The notes under the pieces are model-generated. The model was given only the letters and a program-made list of their open reading frames with translations. It had not been told where the DNA came from and searched no databases. A stretch of DNA of 64,000 nucleotides from Cryptomeria japonica (taxonomy: Eukaryota > Streptophyta > Pinopsida > Cupressales > Cupressaceae), in assembly GCF_030272615.1 (NCBI RefSeq), contig NC_081406.1, forward strand, positions 115,103,783 to 115,167,782, written 5' to 3'. Position 1 is the stretch's first letter, and every line of letters begins with the position of its first letter. Positions 33,691 through 46,160 of the stretch are shown piece by piece. Made by a program: the position numbers and the translations under genes.

Positions 33691-36314
33691 ATGGATCAAG
33701 GTTATTTTTTTGTTTATTTTTGTCTTTCTTTCCGGTTTATGCAATTTGTTTTACATTTTAAATTTAATTTCATTAATTTTGATTAGGTTTTTTCATTTTT
33801 TGTTTCAAAAACTAGATTCTTCTAATCCAGAACAAGAACAACCAAATGCACCTCTTGAAAACCCACAAGAACAACCAAATGCACCTCCTGAAAACACACA
33901 AGAACAACCCCCAATTCCTCCTTTTGACCGCACAGCCGAAACATAGGAAGAATTAATTAATCAGTTAGGACAAAATACGTCTAAAAGAAATAGACTGATT
34001 ATAAAATTGAAAACTTTTGAACTTGACCATCATCAATCCCTTGCCACTAGCCTAGAAACATTAGCTAGTGGTGCCATAGCTGTTTCCATAGAAATTACCA
34101 AATGGGGAAGCTTTAGGGATGGGTGTCGTCAATTCTATGCCAATGGGCTATCATACGATGGAGTAAAAAACAAAAATATTTCTAAACAACAAATATGTGC
34201 CCTTTTTGTTGATCCCAAAACTAGTCAGTCATTACCTCTTAATGCAAAGAGGTTTCCCATACATTTGTGTACCAATGCGCAGATGAAGAATCTTTTTTGG
34301 CAGAGGTGGTGGATGGTCTTTGATGATCCACCTTGTAATAATTATGAGATGCCATTATATTTTTTGAGAAAAATATATTATGAGTTTGTGCTCAATGTGT
34401 GGCCAAACTATTTTGACATGAGAGAGTTTCATGGTAGAGGTGGTGGCTCTGCCCAAGATAGACCTGGAGCCCATAGGTGATTAGCCGCGGAGAGTCGCCG
34501 CCCCCTAGAATCCAAACCCAAGGTGCATTAGGCTGTCCCATTAGAGCTAAAAGAGTCGATGGAGCTACAAACTCTTTAGGCAGCCACAACATTGACTGGT
34601 GCCATCATCCAGCATGGGACGTCATTAGTACACCCTATTGTATTGGATGATGAGCCGTTAGAGGGCGACAGAGAGCCCATCGAGCATGTGTGTCAGTTGC
34701 TTGCAGATACGCTCAGGGATAGATGATGCAGCCAGTGCAGATGGATACTCATATCATCTATGCATGATTTGCGGTTGTAGATGTCAAGCTCACATGGTTG
34801 AGGATGTCATGCTGATAGATGAGTTGATGGACATGGTGTTTGCCCATGAGCCATAGACACAGGTGTGTTGATTTAAATTCATAACATTTTATTTATCAGT
34901 CACTTTAAATTTGTAATTACATAAATAAATTTTCATTTACACATCGATTTAAATTGAGACAAATAATATGCATTTTAGGATGCAGTAGCGGTATCCCATA
35001 CACCTCCCCTAGTTACCATAGCTGCAACTTTGATGCCTGAGGTATAAATTTTGTAACATGTAAAAATAGAATAGTACACTTTGAATTCAAAAAAATACAA
35101 GATATACTAACTATATTTAATGCTTGGTCCAATTTCTAGTTTGTAGGTGTTGATAGGGGACGAAATGTCCTAGATTGATGACATCATGCTCTCGGCAATT
35201 GATTTTAGCCTACAAGGCTATACGGTATCATATTTTGTACAACTCTATTTATGTATTGTTTTGATGGAATATGCAAGTCATTTCATTTTAGATTTTTTAA
35301 ATTATGTTTAATTTATTATCTGTACTAATATCTCATGTTAATTTTCTATTTTTAGGGCACCCCCTCTGTGTCCAGGGCTCGTCCTAAGAAAAATAATTCC
35401 TCGAAGATGCCAAAACATGTGAAGAAGGTAATTGAACACATTTTTAGTTGTACAATTGTTTGAAAATGTTGAAATCAAGTATTAGTTGGGGTTTGTAGAT
35501 TGATTAGTGTTTTTTGTCTATTTTACATGTACAGTGGCCATTGAGCTTTATGGATATGTTGAATGCACCTGATTCGCCCATGAATCAAGAGAGGGCGGAG
35601 GTATGTATCTCTACTTTATTTTCTTGATTTCATGATTATATGCACGTGTACATATGAACTTGTGATATATTATAATCTCATAATTTTTTCATACAGGAAA
35701 TATCCATACCTATTTCATCAATGGCGAACCCTCCTCCTTGCACTGGAGAAGCATATCAGGATCTGGTAGACTTTTGTTTGATATGTAAAATTAATTGTTT
35801 TCAACCTTCAATACTTATCATTATATTAATTGCATTTAATCTTTGTACATTTTTTGTATAGGTAATAGTGATCGTTTCTACATCGATGGTGAGCCATCCT
35901 CAGTCCATTAGAGAAGCATATGAGGCACAGGTACGTCATTGTTCTCTATATTATAGCTTTTAAGTGATTTTGATATATTTATGTTAGTACATTGTATTAA
36001 TTGTACATTTAATCTACAATAGACTCCTTCACAGTACGGCCATAACATGGATCCATTTAAGTATGTCTTCAAGAAAACTCCTAATAGTGACAAGGAGAGG
36101 AGAGTGAAGACATTCCCTCCTAGATCAGCTGATGAGGTAATCTACATTTCAATTGCAAAGGAATTAAAGTTAAATGCATAGTTATGTTGTTAATTGTGAA
36201 CTATTTTCTACAAAAGAATTCTAACTTGGCTTTTGAATTGTGGTTTTGCAGCCATCTACAGAGCCGCGTACTGCACCAAAGAGGCTTGATTTTGATGATC
36301 CATCACAAGTTTAG
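33691..36314 (+). pseudogene. gene1 of X (left copy): ten-exon accessory gene
   Basis: Exons by GT-AG sites and comparison with the right copy and Y: 33691-33700, 33816-34862, 34979-35041, 35147-35224, 35356-35427, 35535-35600, 35697-35765, 35862-35930, 36023-36136, 36252-36314. The short first exon joins in phase (MDQ/DSSNPEQ). Exon 2 has a Gln/Pro-rich start with QPNAP repeats, then the conserved core GLSYDGVKNKNIS, FWQRWWMVFDDPP and FHGRGGG, then a Cys-rich part best seen in the right copy. Exons 3 to 10 are all multiples of three; 7 and 8 (69 bases each) look duplicated. The end KRLDFDDPS matches Y (KRINFDDPS). Stops such as ET-stop-EE and MS-stop-ID are TAG at Gln positions. No domain recognised; probably a transposition partner protein. 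Confidence 0.8.
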
Positions 36315-36825
36315 GATCATATAGTGTTACTTTAGGTCATAGAATGATCAATACATGTAGATATATTCTATATTTTTATTGTATATCGATTTGGACATGT
36401 TATATGCCACTTTTTTGCAATACTTGTATTGACTTGGCAAACATGCCTTTTTATATATATATAAATATTGATATTCAATCTAATAAATGTGTAATGAGTT
36501 CATTATTTTGTATTCGTTGAATTTTGTGGTTGTCCTTTTATAAATTTAAATGAATATTTGCATATGTAATCAACAATATGAATATAAACAACCAAAATAT
36601 ATGATATAAAGCATTGCAATCGTGGAATATGATTTGATAAAATGTCTAAAATATTGAATTAACCCTACAAAACTCCTTGTATTCAGTTCATTATTGTGTA
36701 TTCACTGTATTTGGTGGCTGCCCTTTTATAAATTTAAATGAATATTTGCATATGTAATTAACAATATGAATATAAACAACAATGTGTTTGGTGTGAGAGC
36801 ACCCTCATGCTCGCAATGGTCAAAT
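36315..36825. repeat. Spacer with 93-bp direct duplication
   Basis: AT-rich. About 36499-36592 is repeated at 36687-36780 (TTCATTATTTTGTATTC...GAATATAAACAAC) with a few differences. No gene. Confidence 0.75.
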
Positions 36826-39110
36826 TATGTTCATCATGTGCACAAACTGACATCGCGAGCACATCCAGGTGGGCAGGTTTATGCTAGGCATGGCCCTATC
36901 ATGCATCCCAAAGCACTAGAACGTCGAGAGTCATACCCTACCGATGCGATCTCTCAAGTGCCCTGAGTCCAAAAAATTCTCAAAATATGACAAACTGTTT
37001 CTTCCAATCCACGTCACATACGGTCGATCTGTTTCTTCCAGTGAGGTCATGTGAGGCTCCTTTACAATGGCCCATCTTATTTTTTGATGAATCGGAGCCA
37101 TTTTCAATTAGTAGAATTTTTTTGCCTGCTCCAAAAACTGTCAGTTGCTTGCAAGGAAAAGTTGCAAGATTGGCTAGAATTGATTCGGTTCATTTTGTGC
37201 ACAAACTGACATCACGAGTGCGCTTGGGTGGGCAGGTTTACACTAGGCATGTCCCTGTCATGCATCCCAAAGCACAAGAACATCGAGAGTCATACCCTAC
37301 TGGTGCGATCTCTCAAGTGCCCTAGGTCCAAAAAATTATCAAAATTTGATGGACTATTTCTTCCAATCCGCGACGCATACGATTGATCTGTTTGTTCCAA
37401 TGGGGTTGCATGAGGCTCCTTTACAATGGCCTATCTCAGTTTTTGATGACTCGAAGCCATTTTCAATTAGTAGCATTTTTTCGCCTGCTCCAAAAACTAT
37501 CAGTTGCTTGCAAGGAAAAGTTGCAAGATTGGCTAGAATTGATTCGGTTCATCGTGTGCACAAACCGACATCACAAGTACATCTGAGTGGGCAGGTTTAC
37601 GCTAGGCATGACTCTATCATGCATCCCAAAGCACCAGAATGTCGAGAGTCATACCCTACCGGTGCGATCTCTCAAGTGCCTTAAGTCCAAAAAATTATCA
37701 AAATTTGACGAACTGTTTCTTCCAATTCACAATACATACGGTCGATCTGTTTAATCTAGTGGAGTCATGTGAGGCTCCTCTACAATGGCCTATCTCAGTT
37801 TTTGACAACTCAGAGCCATTTTCAATTAGTAGCATTTTTACGCCTGCTCCAAAACCATCAGTTGCTTGCAAGGAAAAGTTGCAAGATTGGCTAGAATTGA
37901 TTTGGTTAGTCGTGTGCACAAACCAACATCACAAGCACATCTAGGTGGGCATATTTACATTAGGCATGGCCTTGTCGTGCATCCCAAAACACCAGAACGT
38001 CAAGAGTCAAACCCTACCGGTGCAATCTCTCAAGTGCCCTGAGTCCAAAAAGTTGTCAAAATTTGATGGACTATTTCTTCCAATCCACGACACATACAGT
38101 CAATCTATTTGATCTCGTGGGGTTGCGTGAGGCTCTGCTATAATGGCCTATCTTGGTTTTTGACAACTCAAAGCCATTTTCAATTAGTAGCATTTTTTTG
38201 CCTGCTCCAAAAACCATCAGTTGCTTGCAAGCAAAAGTTGTCAGATTGGCTAGAATTAATTGTGTTCATCGTGTGCACAAACTGACATCGCGTGCACATC
38301 CAAGTGGGAAAATTTACGCTAGGAATGGCCCTGTCATGCATCCCAAAGCACCAGAACATTGAGAGTCATACCCTACTGGTGCGATCTCTCAAGTGCCCTG
38401 AGTCCAAAAAATTGTCAATATTTGACGTACTATTTCTTCCAATCCATGAAACATACGGTCGATCTATTTGATCTAGCGGGGTCACGTGAGGCTCCTCTAC
38501 AATGGCCTATCTCAGTTTTTGATGACTCAGAGCCATTTTCAATTAGTACCATTTTTTCGCCTGCTCCAAAAATCGTTAGTTTCTTGCAAGGAAAAGTTGC
38601 AAGATTGGCTAGAATTGATTCAGTTCATCGTGTGCACAAACTGACATCATGAGTGCATTCATGTGGGCAGGTTTACGCTAGGCATGGCCCTTCCGTACAT
38701 CCCAAAGCACCAGAACGTCGAGAGTTATACCCTACCAGTGTGATCTCTCAAGTGCCTTGAGTCCAAAAAATTGTCAAAATTTGATGGACTGTTTCTTCCA
38801 ATCCACGACAAATACGGTCGATCTGTTTGATCCAGTGGAGTTGCGTGAGGCTCCTCTACAATAGCCTATCTTAGTTTTTGACGACTCGGAGCCATTTTCA
38901 ATTATTAGCATTTTTTCGCCTGCTCCAAAAACCATCAGTTGCTTGCAAGGAAAAGTTGCAAGATTGGCTAGAATTGATTTAGTTCATCTTATGCACAAAC
39001 CGATGTCACGAGCGCATCTGTGTGGGTAGGTTTACACTAGGCATGGCCCGGTCGTGCATCCCAAAGCACCAAAATGTTGAGAGTCATACCCTACTGACGC
39101 AATGTAGAAG
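36826..39110. repeat. ~359-bp tandem array of X
   Basis: The junction GTCCAAAAAATT recurs at about 36967, 37326, 37685, 38043, 38401 and 38760, a period of 358-359 bases, giving about six and a half copies. Each unit has GTGCACAAACTGACATC, ATGCATCCCAAAGCACC and ACCCTACCGGTGCGATCTC. Open frames of about 112 codons repeat with the period and look non-coding. The reverse complement is recognisably related to the array of Y (58110-60690). Confidence 0.92.
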
Positions 39111-39725
39111 TTGCTTGACAGCTTTTTTGACAATTTTTTTTACAACAATGACAATTTTTGCTCAAATTGTATCTAGTCTCAATCTATGACCCCTATGACC
39201 CGATAATGACTCAAATAATTATCCATGACTCTACAAGAACCAAGAATGCTCATGATTGACTAGGGACACATCACATATACTCAAAACATAGTCACAAAAC
39301 TTTGACACACAAAATAGTCACATATTATTCAAAAATTTGCCTCTAAATATGGTCAAATCAGCTCTTGGCTATTTGATTATACAAAAAATTGTCATACAAA
39401 TCATCTCATGGGCTTTTATACAAAATTTGGCATTACAATATGTGCGATTTAGCTCATTGCCATTTTAATATACAAATCATCTCATGGGCTTTTATACAAA
39501 ATTTGACATTACAATATGTGTGATTCAGCTCATCGCCATTTTAATATACAAAATTTGGCATGTACATATGTACAAATCAGCTCATTGCCACTTAAATATA
39601 CAAAATTATGCCCCTAAACATGTAAAAATCAGCTCATGGGCATTTATATATATAAAAAATGAATATAGAACGATTCGTCGATGATTTATACAAAATTCTC
39701 AAAATCATTCTACTCTGAACTATAG
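39111..39725. repeat. Short AT-rich tandem repeats beside transposase of X
   Basis: CTCATGGGCTTTTATACAAAATTTG (a recurring core near 39407 and 39480) and ATATACAAAAT with AGCTCAT-GCCA segments repeat between 39350 and 39660 with irregular spacing. No gene. Confidence 0.6.
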
Positions 39726-39727
39726 AA

Positions 39728-42640
39728 TCAATCAAGTGAGCCTTCAGGATCGGCTCCAACCCGTATTGTGTCAAGTATTGGCTCGTGGTCAGATTCATGA
39801 ACTTTCCATAAAATCTTGTTATGACGTCTACCACGATACTTCATCAAATGAATATTTGTTGCAACAACAAGGTTAGAGAAATGAAGAATATGTCTGTGTG
39901 TTTGAAAGTCCTCGAACAACCCAACATCATAATTCTTGGTAGGGTATCTCTGAAGCCATGTTCCTGTCACGACAACAAACCCTATTGGGTACTCAATACC
40001 CTCTCTGTCAATGATTGTGGTTGTCAATTTTCTTTTAGGCTCAACACAACGACACAAATAGTAATTTGTTCCTTCTTCATTGTTCTCTTCTGCAACAACT
40101 ACATACATGACCTTCATTTTATAAAGTGTTAATTAATACCAAAAATAAAGTATGATGTACAGCAAAATGAACCAAAAAGAATACTTGCAAAAAAATTAAC
40201 TTAAAAAATCACCTGAATCCACTAGGTCGGATACATGGTCAAAATCCACTGATGTCTCCATCTGGCTCAATTGTAGTGCTTTGGGAATTTGATATGAATC
40301 AATGGGAACCAACGGTCTACAAGACCATTTGTCAACCCACTCTTGTGATTCACATTCTTCCCACAAACAATACATGCATGAAGAGCAAAAACATACCATC
40401 TGTCTCATATAAATTACCAGTGAACTTGAATTTCAACTCATAAATGAATGCATGTCACTCGATCCTACAACTGTACAACAATCTACATAGTTTTCAATGT
40501 TAGATTCAGTGATCAACCAAAAATATCTATGAACCAATGACGTACCTAGATTACTTGGACCCATCGTAGACTTACACCATCGCACAATTATTTCTGCATC
40601 TACCAACTCAGCACCACCTTCGTACTTCAATTCTTCCCTGGCTAGGGCTCTTTTCACACATGCTCCTGCACCATTGTGCTTTCCCTTACCATGTCCAACC
40701 TCAATGAAATTCCAAAAATGTTGTACACCACTTGTCACATTCATCCTTGTCAACCAATAAAACATCCTTGCATTCTTGAATTGTGCGGTGCAATTATCTA
40801 ACCATATTAAGTGTCGGTTGTATTGTATGTTCCTTTCCCTTAAACTATCATAGAAAACTTTAAAGAATCCTTGTACAAACTCTGATGAATGAGTGCGATC
40901 ATCACTTATGTAGAAGTGATACTCTCTTACAACCTTTCTATCCTCCTTTGTGCTATCATCTGCATGCATGAATGCTATGTGTACAAAAATAGAAACTTGT
41001 GTAGAGTGATAATACATGGATTGCACTTCATTTTGAGGTTGTAGTGTATAATTTTCAGTGAAATCAATGATAGAGACAATGGTGCCAAGAGGAAATGTGT
41101 CCTTACATAACTTGAATTGCTCATCTAACCATTGAGCTCTATGTGTATGCATTATGTACTCATAAACTAGTTTCTCTTGAAACATTTTCATAAATTGAGC
41201 TACACATTTATCATTTTTCACTAGCTCACATCTCTTCAAATCTTTTCCATCTTTAACTCCATATGTGATTGTCTTGTATTTTCTGAAAGAAACTAGTTTC
41301 GTACCAATTTCATGTGTGCTCTCCAAATGTATGCATCTTGGTAAACATTGTAAACCACCACATATAGCACAAGAACCTTCCAAACAAGGCATCTTATAAT
41401 AAATGCAACCATCATGTCTATTACATAGCACACTTGAAATAAATTCTCTTGCCGACTGAGGAGGTGCTTGTATATTACATTCCTGCAAAACATCATTAGT
41501 GTGCAAAGTAGAACAAATATGATGAAAAATATCATAATGCATGGAAAATTCAATATGCATGCTACAACACGTGGTGCATACATGATTAATCTTAATATAA
41601 AAAGGTTTTGCCATTTCAAAAAATCTTTGAGAAATTCTTATTTGAGAAAACTTTTGAAGGAATCTTTCATAAAATTTAGTTTGAGTCATATCCAAATAGT
41701 GTTTGCATGTGGCTGATGGTTTCTAGATCCAATTCGTCTTCTAAAAAGATCTCTTTGGTTGGGCGATACTCTTGTGTTGTCATGCCAAAAAATTTCAATT
41801 AATGTTTTTAGTGCATCTACAACAACCTTGTCTTTGCGTGGTAGTCTACCCAAGAATGCCCAAAGAGAATTATTATTAGGTTCCTCTATTTTTTCTCACC
41901 TCTTTAATGCTTTACTTAATGTTGTTCTACTAACGTTTAATGACTTACTTGTTTTGCTTATCAAACAATCTTTTTTTATTTTCTTGCTCATTATGGTTGA
42001 TGTAATGACACATCAAGTAGCATTAGAATCTTTACTATGTGATTTTGAACCAATAGATTGATATGCATCAAATATATTTTTGACAATAGTTCTTTCACTG
42101 TTACTTTCAGATGATCTTAGGCCTAGAATTTTCATTGTCTCTCTAAAAATCAAATTTTTAATCATTTGAACAATTAGTTGGCATCTTGCGGTTTGATTTA
42201 AGTTTTTAAAATAGTTTTTCCATATTCTTTTAACCATTCTCCTACAAGTTCATTCATTCATTTTATTGGGCATTGACTTCAATATATTCTCATCAATGTC
42301 AATTAGATACTTTGGTTTCCTACGAATGATTCTAGGAGGTGTTAACATCGGTGCATTATGTACATTTAATTCATCAAGTAGAGAAGGTGTAATATGTTCA
42401 TCATTTAATTGATTATTCAATGTGGTATCTTCTTCAATTGCATTAGGTTCAAACGGTAAATTATCAAATGTTTCTTCTTCAATTGCATTAGGTGCATTAT
42501 ATTTGTTTGGTAAATCGAATTGAGATGTTAAGGTTGACATACCTTCTTCTCCCATTGTTCTTATGTCATGCAATTTCTTCATACACTTCCTTTGTCTTTC
42601 CTTTTGAGCCTCTCGTTGTTCCATCATTCCTCACTTGTTC
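39728..42640 (-). pseudogene. X transposase (left copy), DDE-like
   Basis: Read on the minus strand. N-terminal region (42250-42627) is low-complexity and acidic. Next is a helix-turn-helix-like stretch (LNVSRTTLSKALKR, about 41920) and WAFLGRLPR. The core is an uninterrupted 420-codon frame (40433-41695) with a Cys/His cluster (CCSMHIEFSMH, CPLEG-like, CAICGG). It has three candidate catalytic motifs: IIDFTENYT, HLIWLDNCTAQFKN and EVGHGKGKHNGAGACVKR. A second Cys cluster (CFCSSCMYCLWEECES) and a C-terminal domain (39728-40117: VVVTGTWLQRYP) follow. A ~90-base gap before the C-terminal piece may be an intron. The superfamily is not one I can name; uncharacterised animal proteins with an HGKG..DG.GG..KR motif come to mind. 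Frame breaks upstream make this copy defective. Confidence 0.75.
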
Positions 42641-42932
42641 TTTCCCATGGTTGATATCGGTTGACCTAAATAGAATGATATTACATATATATGTAAAGAA
42701 AAGTTCAAAAATAAATAAATAACCATAAATATGCATCTTATCACTATTTTTGGAATCAAACTATTAAACAATCACAATTCAATCATTTGAAACCATGCAA
42801 AAACAAAAAACTAATAAAAGCAACAATTCAATCATTTGAAATCATGCAAAAAAAAAAATTCACTTACTTTTATGTCTACAATAGTTATAGAAGTGCAGAC
42901 ATAGTTCCAGTGGGGCCTTCAATGACCTCACA
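42641..42932. other. Upstream sequence of the left X transposase
   Basis: AT-rich. AACAATTCAATCATTTGAAA-like segments occur twice (about 42772 and 42824). Presumably promoter-side sequence of the transposase, truncated by the assembly gap. Confidence 0.4.
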
Positions 42933-43432
42933 NNNNNNNNNNNNNNNNNNNNNNNNNNNNNNNNNNNNNNNNNNNNNNNNNNNNNNNNNNNNNNNNNNNN
43001 NNNNNNNNNNNNNNNNNNNNNNNNNNNNNNNNNNNNNNNNNNNNNNNNNNNNNNNNNNNNNNNNNNNNNNNNNNNNNNNNNNNNNNNNNNNNNNNNNNNN
43101 NNNNNNNNNNNNNNNNNNNNNNNNNNNNNNNNNNNNNNNNNNNNNNNNNNNNNNNNNNNNNNNNNNNNNNNNNNNNNNNNNNNNNNNNNNNNNNNNNNNN
43201 NNNNNNNNNNNNNNNNNNNNNNNNNNNNNNNNNNNNNNNNNNNNNNNNNNNNNNNNNNNNNNNNNNNNNNNNNNNNNNNNNNNNNNNNNNNNNNNNNNNN
43301 NNNNNNNNNNNNNNNNNNNNNNNNNNNNNNNNNNNNNNNNNNNNNNNNNNNNNNNNNNNNNNNNNNNNNNNNNNNNNNNNNNNNNNNNNNNNNNNNNNNN
43401 NNNNNNNNNNNNNNNNNNNNNNNNNNNNNNNN
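42933..43432. other. Assembly gap (500 N)
   Basis: Exactly 500 undetermined bases, probably a fixed-size placeholder. It falls at the centre of the inverted X arrangement, where a palindrome would be hard to assemble. Any reading frame crossing it is meaningless. Confidence 0.98.
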
Positions 43433-44486
43433 TGGAAAAGATTTGAAGAGATGTGAGCTAGTGAAAAATGATATATGTGTAGCTCAATTTATGAAAATCT
43501 TTCAAGAGAAACTAGTTTATGAGTACATAATGCATACACATAGAGCTCGATGGTTAGATGAGAAATTCAAGTTATGTAAGGACACAATTCCTCTTGGCAC
43601 CATTGTCTCTATCATTGATTTTGCTGAAAATTATACACTACAACCTCAAAATGAAGTGAAATCCATGCATTATCACTCTACACAAGTTTCTATTTTTGTA
43701 CACATAGCATTCATGCCTACAGATGATAGCACAGAGGAGGATAGAAAGGTTGTAAGAGAGTATCACTTCTACATAAGTGATGATCATACTCATTCATCAA
43801 AGTTTGTACAAGGATGCTTTAAAGTTTTCTATGATAGTTTAATGGAAAGGAACATATGATACAACCGACACTTAATATGGTTAGATAATTGCACTTCACA
43901 ATTCAAGAATACAAGGATGTTTTATTGGTTGACAAGGATGCATGTGACAAGCAGTGTACAACATTTTTGGAATTTCACTAAGGTTGGACATGGTAAGGGA
44001 GAGCACAATCGTGCAGGAGCATGTGTGAAAAGAGCCCTAGCCAGGGAAGAATTGAAGTATGAAGGTGGTGCTGAGTTGGTAGATGCAGAAACAATTGTGC
44101 GATGGTGTAAGTCTACGATGGGTCCAGGTAATCCAGGTACATCATTGGTTCATAGATATTTTTGGTTGATCACTAAATCTAACATTGAAAACTATCTAGA
44201 TTGTTGTATAGTTACAGGATTGAGTGACATGCACTCATTTATGAGTTCAAATTCAAGTTCACTGGTAATTTATACGAGACAGATGGTATGTTTTTTCTCT
44301 TCATGCATGTATTGTTTGTGGGAAGACTGTGAATCAGAAGAGTGGGTTGACAAATGGTCTTGTAGAATGTTGGTTCCCATTGATTCATATCAAATTCCCA
44401 AAGCACTAAAATTGAGCCAGATGGAGACATCAGTGTATTTTGACCATGTATCCAACCTAGTAGATTCAGGTGATTTTTTGAGTTAA
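43433..44486 (+). pseudogene. X transposase (right copy), partial
   Basis: Inverted relative of 40196-41260, starting in the gap at GKDLKRCELVKND and ending GDFLS. Retains IVSIIDFAENYT, WLDNCTSQFKN and VGHGKGEHNRAGACVKR, then the Cys cluster CFFSSCMYCLWEDCES. A stop at 43857-43859 (TGA) and a frame change precede the WLDNCT motif. The C-terminal exon is absent: after 44545 the sequence jumps to gene1-flanking DNA, so this copy has a large internal deletion relative to the left one. The amino-acid differences from the left copy are too many for a simple assembly duplication. Confidence 0.82.
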
Positions 44487-44584
44487 TTTTTTGGCAAGTA
44501 TTCTTTTTGGTTCATTTTGTTGTACATCATACTTTATTTTTGGTATTAATTTAAAGTGACTGATAAATAAAATGTTATGAATTC

Positions 44585-45780
44585 AAATCAACACACCTGT
44601 GTCTTTGGCTCATGGACAAACACCATGTCCATCAACTCATCTGTCAACGTGACATCCTCAACCGTGTGAGCCTGACATCTACAATCACAAATCATGCACA
44701 GATGATATGAGTATCCATCTGCACAAGCTGCATCATCTATCCCCAAGCATATCCCCAAGCAACTGACACACATATGCTCAATGGGCTCTTTGTTGCACTC
44801 TAATAGCTCATCATCCAATACAATAGGGTGTGCTAATCATGTCCCATGCTGGATGATGACACCAGTCAATGTTGTGGCCACCTGAAGAGTTTGTAGCTCT
44901 ATCGACTCTTTCAGCTCTAATGGGACAACCTCATGCACCTTGGGTTTGGGTGCTAGGGAGCAGTGACTCTCCACGGCTAATCGCCTATGGGCTCCAGGTC
45001 TATCTTGGGCAAAGCCACAACCTCTACCATGAAACTCTCTCATGTCAAAATAGTTTTGTCGTACATTGAGCACAAACTCACAATATATTTTTCTCAAAAA
45101 ATATAATGGCACCTCATAATTATTACAAGGTGGATGATCAAAGACCATCCACCACCTCTGCCAAAAAAGATTCTTTATCTGCGCATTGGTACACCAATGT
45201 ATGGGAAACCTCTTTGCATTAAGAGGTAATGACTGACCAGTTTTGGGATCAATAAAAAGGGCACATATTTGTTGTTTAGAAATATTTTTGCTTTTTACTC
45301 CATCGTATGATAGCCCATTGGCATAGAATTGATGACACCTATCCCTAAAGCTTCCCCATTTGGTAATTTCTATGGAAACGGCTATGGCACCACTAGCTAA
45401 TGTTTCTAGGCTAGTGGCGAGGGATTGATGATGGTCAAGTTCAGAAGTTTTCAATTTTATAATCAGTCTATTGATTTTAGACGTATTTTGTCCTAACTGA
45501 TTAATTAATTCTTCTTGTGTTTCGATTGTGCGTTCAAAAGGAGAAATTGGGGGTTGTTCTTGTGTGTTTTCAGGAGGTGCATTTGGTTATTCTTGTGGGT
45601 TTTTAGGAGGTGCATTTGGTTGTTCTTGTTTTGGATTACAAGAATCTGGTTTTTGAAACAAAAAATGAAAAAACCTAATCAAAATTAATGAAATTAAATT
45701 CAAAATGTAAAACAAATTGCATAAACCAAAAAGAAAGAAAAAAATAAACAAAAACTAACCTTGATCCATAGCCTGGAGGA
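44585..45780 (-). pseudogene. gene1 of X (right copy), 5' exons only
   Basis: Minus strand. Exon 1 near 45765-45774 (MDQ), an intron, then the large exon to about 44597, where the donor equivalent to 34862 lies. The core is better kept than in the left copy: one frame covers 44837-45454 (GLSYDGVKSKNIS, FWQRWWMVFDHPP, FHGRGCG). A second piece, 44588-44818, shows the Cys-rich part: CVSCLGICLG, YHLCMICDCRCQAH and DELMDMVFVHEP. The Gln at the position of the first left-copy stop is intact here (CAA). Downstream exons are missing owing to the deletion. Confidence 0.8.
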
Positions 45781-46160
45781 CAAATCTAGCACCCCGTTTG
45801 CAGTTTAGGTGAGATAATGGGGAAAAAATGAAGTTAAAAACACGATTTATGGGTAAATAAGACCCAGTTTTTTTTTTAAAACTTTTTTTACCAGGCACCG
45901 CGTACATAGTTTTATTTGGATTATTAGCACATATGCGCTCATTTTCCTATGAGTAGTGCATACACACTCATTTTCCTAGGCATAGAGCATATGCACTCAT
46001 TTTCCTAAAAGCAGCACGTACACGCTACCTTTTCTAGGCTCGGGAAGAACAAACCTAAGTGCATACGCGAGAATTTCAAATTTTAAAACCACATACGCGC
46101 TGCTTGTTTTTCCAAGTTTTTTTGGGTGGTGTCCACTTTTCTGACCACCATCTTTGTGCA
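45781..46160. repeat. Right terminal repeat of X
   Basis: Inverted copy of 33299-33660, ending TCTTTGTGCA at 46160, with mirrored GCTCATTTTCCTA and GTACACGC/ATACGCGC motifs at 45925-46080. Confidence 0.75.

Larger units (their letters stand above)
33299..46160. mobile_element. X: DNA transposon locus in inverted arrangement
   Basis: The outer ends are long inverted repeats. TGCACAAAGATGGTGG at 33299 is matched by its complement ending at 46160, and similarity continues inward for about 1.6 kb (33299-34905 against 44550-46160). A second inverted pair covers the transposase (40125-41275 against 43433-44545). The left half is the fuller copy: gene1 (+), ~359-bp array, transposase (-). The right half is partial: transposase (+) fused to the gene1 5' part (-), lacking the transposase C-terminal exon, the array and the gene1 3' exons. 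The halves meet around an N gap (42933-43432), so either two opposed copies or one palindromic element is possible. Confidence 0.8.

Noticed and set aside
36987-38652. Repeated ~112-codon + strand frames in the X array
   Set aside because: They recur with the 359-base period and are disrupted differently in each unit; no homologous frame is kept in the Y array, so they look like satellite, not genes.
42787-43446. A 219-codon frame crossing the assembly gap
   Set aside because: Most of it is undetermined bases; the join has no meaning.
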